Source of the DNA: JBFWQM01 sp050249455
GTDB lineage: Bacteria > Pseudomonadota > Alphaproteobacteria > MPNO01 > VGEU01
Direction of reading: 5' to 3'
NCBI GenBank assembly: GCA_050249455.1
Contig: JBFWQM010000017.1
Coordinates: 1-39,528 of the forward strand
DNA length: 39,528 nt
Positions within the stretch are counted from its first letter, which is position 1, and each line of letters opens with the position of its first letter. Shown one piece after another: positions 30,634-36,665 of the stretch. A program made the position numbers and the translations under genes. The notes beneath the pieces were generated by a model. It saw nothing but the letters and a program-made list of their open reading frames with translations, was not told where the DNA came from and made no database searches.

Positions 30634-31557
30634 TCAGCGGCTGGCGCGGGCCTTGGGGCCGTTCTTGCCGCGGCGCTTGTCGCCGCGCCGCAGCCCCAGC
30701 TCCGCGCCGGTCTTCGGATCGGAGTCGGGGTCGGACCGGGTCCGTGCCGCCGCCTCCTCGTTCAGCTCCGCGGTGTCGCCGTCGAGCTCGACGCTGGCGG
30801 TGCCGTCGCCACCGTCGACGGCGGCCTGGCTGGACGGGTCCTCGATGCGTTCCCACTCCTTGCCCGAATTCCACGGCCCCTCGATATCGGCGCCATTGGC
30901 GCCGCGCGACAGGTCATAATACTTGTTGGTGAACTCCGGGACGCCAGGCAGCTTGCCGGGCGGGAAATTGCCCTCGATGGCGTAGAGCGCCTTCTCGAAC
31001 GACTTCTGGTGGGCGATCTCGCGGGTCATCAGGAAGCCGAGCGCCTCGCCGACGCCAGCGTCGTCGGTGATGTTGATCAGTCTTTCGTAGACGATCTTGG
31101 CGCGTGCCTCCGCGGCGATGTTGGAGCGCAGGTCCGCGGTCGGCTCGCCGATCGTATCGACGTAGGCGGCGGTCCACGGGGCGCCGCCCGAATTGATCAG
31201 GGCCGCGCCGCCGCCGAAGAGCAGCGAGGCGGTGTGGCTTTCGCCGCCCTGCGCGATCTCGGCGAGCAGCTCGGCTTCCTCCTGGACGCCTTCGGCGAGC
31301 TTTCCCTTCACGCCCTTGTTGAGCATGCAGATGATGCTGCCGATCACCTCGAGATGGCTCAGCTCTTCGGTCGCGATGTCCAGCAGCATGTCCTTCCGGC
31401 CCGGATCGCTTTCCGCCAGCGCCTGGGTGAAGTAGCGCATGGCCGCGGCGAGCTCGCCCTGCGGCCCGCCGAACTGCTCCAGCATCAGGCTTGCGAGCAT
31501 CGGATTCGGCTCGGCAACCCGAACCGTGTACATCAGTCGCTTGTTGTGCATGAACAT
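30634..31557 (-). CDS. Manganese catalase (non-heme)
   Basis: The protein of 307 residues is a ferritin-like di-manganese catalase that dismutates hydrogen peroxide. Predicted metal ligands are E35 (Q-G-E-L-A-A-A-M), E65 and H68 (T-E-E-L-S-H-L-E), E150 (I-A-A-E-A-R-A-K) and H183 (R-E-I-A-H-Q-K-S-F), close to the spacing in the Lactobacillus enzyme. After residue 240 comes a disordered acidic then basic tail (R-R-G-D-K-R-R-G-K-N-G-P-K). The start is ATG 31557; the ATG at 31551 is an alternative. An EcfG-type promoter lies 55 nt upstream, which agrees with a general-stress role. The monocistronic gene faces a downstream hairpin. Confidence 0.94.
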   Translation of the reverse strand: MFMHNKRLMYTVRVAEPNPMLASLMLEQFGGPQGELAAAMRYFTQALAESDPGRKDMLLDIATEELSHLEVIGSIICMLNKGVKGKLAEGVQEEAELLAEIAQGGESHTASLLFGGGAALINSGGAPWTAAYVDTIGEPTADLRSNIAAEARAKIVYERLINITDDAGVGEALGFLMTREIAHQKSFEKALYAIEGNFPPGKLPGVPEFTNKYYDLSRGANGADIEGPWNSGKEWERIEDPSSQAAVDGGDGTASVELDGDTAELNEEAAARTRSDPDSDPKTGAELGLRRGDKRRGKNGPKARASR

Positions 31558-31587
31558 TGGTCGTCGCTCCTGCTCGAAGTGTGACAT

Positions 31588-31987
31588 CGGTATGGTGGGA
31601 TTCGGCGCGGCAACGCCGTCCCGCGGACTTCGTTCCGGTCGGCGGCGGACGGCGATCCCGGAATTGTGATGTCAGCGGGCTGCCCCGTCTGCGCGGGCGA
31701 AATCGCCCGCCCGGCGCGGCCGCAACCCTCAATGCCGACCGCACGACTTGAGCCCGCGTGCCGCACCGCCTTGCTCGATTGCGGCGGCCACCTCGACGCG
31801 CCGGATCGCCGGGGCGGCGGGTGTGACGGCCGGACCGAGACGCCGCGCAGGACGCCGGCCAGTCCGGCTCCTTGTCTTCGTCGTCGTCGGGTTCCACTGT
31901 AAGGCTGCGCACACGGCAAGCCTGTCGGCGCCGCCCGCACCGGGCGGAAATCGACCGGGGTCCGTGAGCGGAACGAAGGAGTCGCCA
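31588..31987. other. Divergent intergenic region between the catalase gene and a small ORF
   Basis: This 400-nt stretch shows several open frames on both strands, but none has family-like sequence or a ribosome site. It contains the EcfG-type promoter of the catalase at 31612-31636. On the forward strand no GGAAC...CGTT or sigma-70 promoter could be identified for the small ORF that follows. Confidence 0.5.
31612..31636 (-). promoter_or_regulatory. EcfG-type promoter for the manganese catalase
   Basis: On the reverse strand GGAAC (31636-31632) is separated by exactly 16 nt from CGTT (31615-31612). The catalase start codon is 55 nt downstream. Confidence 0.75.
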
Positions 31988-32215
31988 TTGCCGCGCAAGA
32001 GACTCCATTGGCTTACCGATATCGGCGGACCGACGGAGCCGGGCGACTACATGGTGCCGGCCATCGACGGCGAGACGGTCCGGGTCGAGTCGCGGGACAC
32101 GCACCTCGCCGCCGCGCATCGCGGCCGGCTCTGGTTCACCGCCTTGCGGACAAGACAGGGGACTGCGCGCCCCGTGTGGGTGCTCGAGCAGGCCGAGCCG
32201 GAGCCGGGCAACTGA
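31988..32215 (+). CDS. Small hypothetical protein (75 residues)
   Basis: The reading frame starts with TTG at 31988, six nt after a clean AGGAG ribosome site, and encodes M-P-R-K-R-L-H-W-L-T-D-I-G-G followed by E-P-G-D-Y-M-V-P-A-I-D-G-E-T-V-R-V. The sequence is soluble and mixed, and its beta-rich character (V-P-A-I-D-G-E-T-V-R-V, G-R-L-W-F-T-A-L-R) suggests a compact beta fold. I do not recognise the family. The frame is open further upstream to 31748, but that part looks like non-coding GC-rich shadow; a GTG nine codons upstream is an alternative start. It converges with the DUF892 gene across a palindrome. Confidence 0.5.
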   Translation: MPRKRLHWLTDIGGPTEPGDYMVPAIDGETVRVESRDTHLAAAHRGRLWFTALRTRQGTARPVWVLEQAEPEPGN

Positions 32216-32230
32216 TCGGTCGAAGGTGCG

Positions 32231-32254
32231 GGGCCGGCGCCCGGGCGCCGGCCC
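32231..32254. terminator. Perfect 24-bp palindrome between convergent genes
   Basis: GGGCCGGCGCCC pairs with its own reverse complement with no mismatch. It lies between the stop codons at 32215 (forward gene) and 32282 (reverse gene), so it probably serves as a bidirectional terminator, though neither side shows a U-run. Confidence 0.5.
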
Positions 32255-32281
32255 GCCATCCATGGCGCGAAGGCCGTGCGC

Positions 32282-32797
32282 CTACTCTGCCGCCTCGGCG
32301 TGGGCGGCCTTCCCGGCGACCTTGTTGATGCTGCGCGACATCTTGGTCAGGAGCGCATCGGTCGCCTTTTCCTCCTCGAGCGTCTCGGCGAGGAGCTTCT
32401 CGGCGTCGGCATGGCCCATGGCCTTGGCCCAGGCCACGACGGTGCCGTAGCTGGCGATCTCGTAGTGCTCGGCCTTCTGCGCGGCGGCGATCAGCGCGCA
32501 GTCCATCGCCTCCTGCGAGAGGTCTTCCTCCATGATCTCGCGGGCCTCGGAGACGAGGCCTTCCATGGCCTCGCACTTCTTGCCGCGGGACTTGGCCGAC
32601 GTGTCCAGGCTTTCGAACACGTCGTCCAGGCGTTCGATCTGGCCGTGGGTCTCCTCGAGGTGCTTCTCGAACGCCGCCTTCAGCTCGGGATTGCTGGCCG
32701 CGCGCGCCAGCTTGGGCAGCGCCCGGGTGAGCTGCACCTCCGCGCTGTAAATGTCGCGCAGCTCGTCGATGAACATGTCATGCAGCGACTTGGCCAT
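32282..32797 (-). CDS. YciE/YciF ferritin-like protein (DUF892)
   Basis: The protein of 171 residues is a four-helix ferritin-like protein. The N-terminus M-A-K-S-L-H-D-M-F-I-D-E-L-R-D-I-Y-S-A-E is the YciF signature. Carboxylate and histidine pairs typical of a dimetal site are seen in E-K-H-L-E-E-T-H, D-C-A-L-I-A-A-A-Q-K-A-E-H-Y-E-I and E-T-L-E-E-E-K-A-T-D. The family is stress induced in many bacteria, with no settled biochemical activity. ATG 32797 has a GGAG ribosome site. A perfect EcfG-type promoter lies 64 nt upstream, so it belongs to the same stress set as the catalase and csbD. Confidence 0.93.
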   Translation of the reverse strand: MAKSLHDMFIDELRDIYSAEVQLTRALPKLARAASNPELKAAFEKHLEETHGQIERLDDVFESLDTSAKSRGKKCEAMEGLVSEAREIMEEDLSQEAMDCALIAAAQKAEHYEIASYGTVVAWAKAMGHADAEKLLAETLEEEKATDALLTKMSRSINKVAGKAAHAEAAE

Positions 32798-32860
32798 GAA
32801 CGGTCTCCGTTTGTGGGTTTGGTGAAGGTGCCGCGCGGGGGCGGGGCACTTCGACCCAGC

Positions 32861-32885
32861 AACGGTGACTCCCGGCCTTCGTTCC
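32861..32885 (-). promoter_or_regulatory. EcfG-type promoter for the DUF892 gene
   Basis: On the reverse strand GGAAC (32885-32881) and CGTT (32864-32861) are exactly 16 nt apart. The start codon of the ferritin-like gene is 64 nt further on. Confidence 0.75.
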
Positions 32886-32913
32886 TCGCCGCGACGGATA
32901 TCGCGGCGGCCGG

Positions 32914-34782
32914 TCAGCCCGCCGCGCGCAGCGGCGCCGGCACGTCGGCGGGCAGCGTGGCCTGGCGCGGGACGACGGCGGTAACGGTCGTGCCGCGGCC
33001 GGGCGCGCTGTCGATCGTGAGGCGGCCGCCGTGCAGCTCGACGAAGGCCTTGGTGAGCGGGAGCCCGAGCCCGGTTCCCTCGTAGCGCCGGGCAAGGCCC
33101 TTGTCGACCTGGCCGAACGGGGTCAGCGCGATCTCGATGTCGCCGGGCGACATGCCGATGCCGGTGTCGGCGACGACGATCTCGACCGTGCCGTCGCCGC
33201 GGTCGCGGCCCGACAGCATGACGCGGCCGCCGGCCCCGGTGAACTTGACCGCGTTGGACAGCAGGTTCAGGACGACCTGGCGCAGCTTGGCGGAGTCGGC
33301 GTGGATCACGACTTCCGCTGCGGGCATCGACGTCTCGAACTCCAGCCCGGCCTGGGCGCACTGGTCGCGCGTCATCGTCGCGCAGCTTCGCAGGACTTCG
33401 GCCAAGTCGACCTCGTCGTGCTTGATGTCGAGCTTGCCGGCCTCGCTCTTGGCGATGTCCAGCACGCTGTTGATCACGTCGAGCAGGTGACGGCCGCTGC
33501 CCTGGATGTCGCGGGCGTAGTCGACGTACTTGGGGTTGCCGACCTTGCCCAGGAACTCGCCGGAGATGAACTCGGAGAAGCCGATGATCGCGTTCAGCGG
33601 CGTGCGCAACTCGTGGCTCATGTTGGCCAGGAAGTTGGTCTTGGCGGCGGAAGCTTCCTCCGCCTTCAGCTTGGCGTCGCGGAAGTGCTCCTCGCGCTGC
33701 TTGATGTCGGTGAAGTCGCTGACGAACAGGAAGAACCCGCCGTCGCGGGTGTTGCTTCGGCTGATGCGCACCCAGCGGCCGTCGGTCAGCAGGTACTCGC
33801 CCACAAAGAACAGCTTGTTGCCGCGCCCGAGATCGGTTGCCGCGCTGTCCGGCTGGTCGGGCATGATCTGGTAGACGAAATGCTTGCTGATCAGCGCCAG
33901 TACCGACCTGAATGCCGCGCCCGGAACGATGTAGGGCGCGACCGCCGGGAAGAACGATCCGACCTGGGTGTTGACGAGGGCGATCCTGTCCTCCGCATCG
34001 ACCAGGATCATGCCTTCCTGCGAGCTCTCGACGGCGTCGATGAGCCGGCCTTGCGCGGAGCGCCGCTGCGCCTGCTCGCGCTCCATCATCTGCCGGATGC
34101 TGTCCTGCATGACGTGCATCGAGCGCAGCAGCGCGCCGGTCTCGTCGCGGCCGCCCTCGGGGATCGGGGTCTGCAGCTCGCCCGCGGCGATGCGGTCGGC
34201 GACCGCCGCGGCGGCCGACAGCGGCCGCACGATGCGCCGCGTGAGCACGAGCGTGATCGCGGCCGCGAGGAGGAGGGCGATCCCGATCGCGGCGGCGCTG
34301 GTCGCCTCCAGGGTGTAGATCGACCAGACCGCCTTGCGCCGCGCGACGAAGGTGTTGCCGGCGATCAGCTCGGTCAGCACGTCGAACCGGTCGACGATGC
34401 GCGCGGCGATGGCGTCGAGTGGGCCGCGCGCCGCGTCGCCGCCGCCTTGCGCCCAGGTCTCTTGCCAGGCGTCGAAGAGCGATCGGATCTCGGCGATCGC
34501 CTTGCGCTCGTCGTCGGCCAGCGATCGCTCGTCGGCGACCTCGAGGTTGCCGCGAAACGACTCGGCGAGGCCGGCGAGCCGTTCGCCCAGCGGATGCGGG
34601 CCGGGCCCGTCCGGCACGCCCGCGCGCAGCGATTCGTTGTCCATCTGCGCGAAGTCGAGGCTGGCGGCGCGCGCGAAGTTGATGGCCATCAGCGGCTGGT
34701 CGTAGGTGTAGACGACGATCCCGCTGGCCTTCGTCAGGACATAGAGGCCGTAGCCGCCCAGCGCGCCCGTGATCAGGCTCAT
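32914..34782 (-). CDS. Membrane sensor histidine kinase (HAMP-PAS-HisKA-HATPase)
   Basis: From ATG 34782 the protein has 622 residues. Residues 1-20 are the remainder of a first transmembrane helix; 25-150 are a periplasmic helical sensor region; 155-181 form the second helix. HAMP follows (R-R-I-V-R-P-L-S-A-A-A-A-V-A-D-R), then PAS (about 245-360). HisKA has phospho-acceptor H390 in M-S-H-E-L-R-T-P-L-N, and the ATPase domain has N-L-L-S-N-A-V-K-F-T, D-T-G-I-G-M-S and G-T-G-L-G-L-P. No response regulator adjoins. The ATG lies inside the first helix: the frame is open further upstream with R-T-I-G-T-R-I-F-A-A-F-V-C before it but has no ATG, GTG or TTG, only an ATT at 34842. The true N-terminus may therefore be longer by about 20 residues. 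It is the last gene of the DUF3034 unit. Confidence 0.9.
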   Translation of the reverse strand: MSLITGALGGYGLYVLTKASGIVVYTYDQPLMAINFARAASLDFAQMDNESLRAGVPDGPGPHPLGERLAGLAESFRGNLEVADERSLADDERKAIAEIRSLFDAWQETWAQGGGDAARGPLDAIAARIVDRFDVLTELIAGNTFVARRKAVWSIYTLEATSAAAIGIALLLAAAITLVLTRRIVRPLSAAAAVADRIAAGELQTPIPEGGRDETGALLRSMHVMQDSIRQMMEREQAQRRSAQGRLIDAVESSQEGMILVDAEDRIALVNTQVGSFFPAVAPYIVPGAAFRSVLALISKHFVYQIMPDQPDSAATDLGRGNKLFFVGEYLLTDGRWVRISRSNTRDGGFFLFVSDFTDIKQREEHFRDAKLKAEEASAAKTNFLANMSHELRTPLNAIIGFSEFISGEFLGKVGNPKYVDYARDIQGSGRHLLDVINSVLDIAKSEAGKLDIKHDEVDLAEVLRSCATMTRDQCAQAGLEFETSMPAAEVVIHADSAKLRQVVLNLLSNAVKFTGAGGRVMLSGRDRGDGTVEIVVADTGIGMSPGDIEIALTPFGQVDKGLARRYEGTGLGLPLTKAFVELHGGRLTIDSAPGRGTTVTAVVPRQATLPADVPAPLRAAG

Positions 34783-34864
34783 GCAGACGAACGCCGCGAA
34801 GATGCGGGTGCCGATGGTTCGCCGGTTGGTGAGCGCGAGAATGGTTCCGGTTCCCGGAGCGCGG

Positions 34865-35206
34865 CTACTTCGCCGTCACCTTGAGCAGCATCTTCGGATG
34901 AATGTGGCAACGCACGTCGAACGTGCCGGCCGCGCTGAACCGCAGGTCGATGACGTGGCCGGGCTCGGACTCGGACGAATCGAACTCGAAATTGCGTGCC
35001 TTCACGAAGATCTGGTGGATGAACTCGTCGTCGTTGACGAAGTGGACCATGTCGCCGACGGCGACGGCGAGTTCCTTGACGTTGAAGGCGCGCCCTTTCT
35101 GCGAGACGCGATGGCCGGCGCCGGCCAGTGCGGCGGTCGCGGCGCCGGCGAGGGCGGCGGCGGCGATGACGGCGACGGCGCGCCGGCTGCAGCGGAAGCG
35201 GTGCAT
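34865..35206 (-). CDS. Exported cupredoxin (plastocyanin-like type 1 copper protein)
   Basis: The protein of 113 residues has a Sec signal peptide (R-R-A-V-A-V-I-A-A-A-A-L-A, cleavage near A30). The mature domain has the cupredoxin sequence V-A-V-G-D-M-V-H-F-V-N-D-D-E. The type 1 copper ligands are H64 (E-F-I-H-Q-I-F), C100, H103 and M106 (V-R-C-H-I-H-P-K-M). Spacing is that of the small cupredoxins often labelled methylamine utilization proteins. It probably moves single electrons in the periplasm. It lies 12 nt downstream of the hemoglobin gene and just before the kinase, so all four genes are likely co-transcribed. The electron partner is unknown. Confidence 0.88.
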   Translation of the reverse strand: MHRFRCSRRAVAVIAAAALAGAATAALAGAGHRVSQKGRAFNVKELAVAVGDMVHFVNDDEFIHQIFVKARNFEFDSSESEPGHVIDLRFSAAGTFDVRCHIHPKMLLKVTAK

Positions 35207-35218
35207 GGGCGGCTCCGG

Positions 35219-35662
35219 TCAGCGGGTGACGATGTCGCGCCGCATCGGGGCCAGCAGCGCGATGAGGCGGTTCTGGGTGCGGAACGGGATGGCCGCCTTA
35301 TCCATCGCCCGCTGCAGGTCCTCGGCCACCGCGTTGAACTTCACCGAGTTGAGGTGCAGGCCCTTGTGCGAGGCGTGCATGTTGCGGCCGGTGTACTTGC
35401 ACGGGCCGCCGGTCAGCTCGCACAGCTGATCCACGATGCGGATGCGCAGGCGGTCCAGGTTGATGTTGTCGAAGTCGTCCTTCACCCGCGGGTTGACCTG
35501 CCACAGCGCGATCGCGTCGCGGACGATCAGGTCGAGGCCGTCGCGGCCGCCGAACGCCCGGTAGAGCGAATCGTCGGCGCGCGCGGCGCCGGGCAGCAGC
35601 GCCAGGCCGATCGCCAGGCCGAGGGCGACGGCGAGTCCGCAGGCGATCAGGCGCGATCTCAT
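35219..35662 (-). CDS. Exported group 1 truncated hemoglobin
   Basis: The globin of 147 residues follows an N-terminal hydrophobic signal (M-R-S-R-L-I-A-C-G-L-A-V-A-L-G-L) with a predicted cut after A-R-A near residue 30. Truncated hemoglobin group 1 features are S-L-Y-R-A-F-G-G-R-D-G-L at 32-43, C-E-L-T-G-G-P-C-K-Y-T-G-R near 81-93, and the proximal heme ligand H99 in A-S-H-K-G-L. C81 and C88 could form a disulfide after export. Most truncated hemoglobins are cytoplasmic, so export is unusual. ATG 35662 was chosen because it gives a normal signal peptide. GTG 35680 would overlap the DUF3034 stop by 4 nt and add six residues. It may bind O2, NO or other ligands. Confidence 0.88.
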   Translation of the reverse strand: MRSRLIACGLAVALGLAIGLALLPGAARADDSLYRAFGGRDGLDLIVRDAIALWQVNPRVKDDFDNINLDRLRIRIVDQLCELTGGPCKYTGRNMHASHKGLHLNSVKFNAVAEDLQRAMDKAAIPFRTQNRLIALLAPMRRDIVTR

Positions 35663-35676
35663 TCCCCGGTGCTCCC

Positions 35677-36564
35677 TCACAGCCCGACCTGGAGCGAGAA
35701 GTAGAGGCCGTTCTGGTCACGCTCCGTCGCGATGTCGCCCAGCGCGACGAACGCCAGCGTCGCCGAGACGTGCTTGTTGAGGAACCAGGCCACGAACACG
35801 TCCGCGGCATCATCCTCGTCGGCGAACGAGAGGTTGTTCGGCTTCATCCGGTATTCGACGCCGAGCGCCAGGTTGCGGCTGACCAGCAGCGCCGCCGAGC
35901 CCTCGAACTGCGGCCGGTAGTCGTCGTTGCGGTCGCCGCCGAAGCCCAGGATGCCGAACTGGTTCGCCTTGGTCGCGCGCACCGTCGCATTCAGCAGCAG
36001 GCTTTCCGACAGGATCAGCTTGGTGGCGGCAAGGTAGAAGTCGATTCCGTCGTCGTCTTTGCCGCCGACCAGCCGGATCACGTCGCCGCGGTCGTTCGAC
36101 TTGTACTGGATGCCCAGCGCGAGCTGTGGCCACCAGCGGTCCTGGTCGTAGATCGCGTCGCCGATCAACCGCAGCTTGGCGCCGAAGACATGCTGGTGGA
36201 AGGTGTAGCCCTTGCCGAGGCCCAGCTTGGCGCCGGTGCCGCGAGTGTCGAAAGCCTGGTAGGCGTAGGAGAGCTCCAGGCGGTCGAACAGTCCGACCGC
36301 GAGGCCGCCGGTGTGCAGCAGGAAGTCCGGCAGCCCGACGAAGGTGTAGTGGCCGTTGATGCCGACCGCGTTCTCGGTGCCGTAGCCCGTGATCACCGCC
36401 CACGGGGCGAGGCCGCCGCCGCCGGCGCCCTCGAGCTGGCTGACGCCGCCGGTCGCCAGCAGGCGGCCGCTGTCGAACAGCGCGTCGTCGTCGGCCGCGC
36501 TGGCTGGCGCCGCCGCCACGCTTGCGGCCACAACGGCCGCCGCTCCGATCCGTGCTGCCCACAT
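35677..36564 (-). CDS. DUF3034 family envelope protein
   Basis: The protein of 295 residues has a signal peptide (A-A-V-V-A-A-S-V-A-A-A-P-A-S-A, cleavage at A-S-A near residue 23). The mature part alternates short hydrophobic beta strands with polar turns (L-A-V-G-L-F-D-R-L-E-L-S-Y-A-Y-Q, L-A-L-G-V-E-Y-R-M-K) and ends with an aromatic-containing strand (L-Y-F-S-L-Q-V-G-L), as expected of an outer-membrane beta barrel. The sequence matches what I know as DUF3034, a family without assigned function. The ATG at 36564 lacks a good ribosome site. It leads the four-gene unit with the hemoglobin, cupredoxin and kinase. A channel or anchoring role is inferred only from location. Confidence 0.8.
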   Translation of the reverse strand: MWAARIGAAAVVAASVAAAPASAADDDALFDSGRLLATGGVSQLEGAGGGGLAPWAVITGYGTENAVGINGHYTFVGLPDFLLHTGGLAVGLFDRLELSYAYQAFDTRGTGAKLGLGKGYTFHQHVFGAKLRLIGDAIYDQDRWWPQLALGIQYKSNDRGDVIRLVGGKDDDGIDFYLAATKLILSESLLLNATVRATKANQFGILGFGGDRNDDYRPQFEGSAALLVSRNLALGVEYRMKPNNLSFADEDDAADVFVAWFLNKHVSATLAFVALGDIATERDQNGLYFSLQVGL

Positions 36565-36620
36565 GGCGAACGCGTCCGCTGCTGTTCAGGACAACGCCCC
36601 GCGGCCACGTTCGCTATTGT

Positions 36621-36626
36621 TGTCAA
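36621..36626 (-). promoter_or_regulatory. Possible -35 element in an AT-rich segment upstream of the DUF3034 gene
   Basis: A perfect TTGACA on the reverse strand (36626-36621) lies 57 nt before the DUF3034 start, next to an AT-rich stretch around 36640-36672. A convincing -10 at normal spacing is not seen, and no EcfG motif is present, so this operon appears to be controlled differently from the stress genes. Confidence 0.3.
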
Positions 36627-36665
36627 AGACCCAGGTAACGCATTCGCTAGACTTAGATATATTAG

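Noticed and set aside
31748..31987. N-terminal extension of the small ORF to 155 residues
   Set aside because: The extra 80 residues are Arg/Pro/Ala-rich without a ribosome site at the upstream start, and the TTG at 31988 has a strong one.
36565..36665. EcfG-type promoter before the DUF3034 operon
   Set aside because: CGTT and GGAAC-like fragments occur, but the spacings are 11-12 nt and the -35 is imperfect, so the operon is not counted in the stress set.
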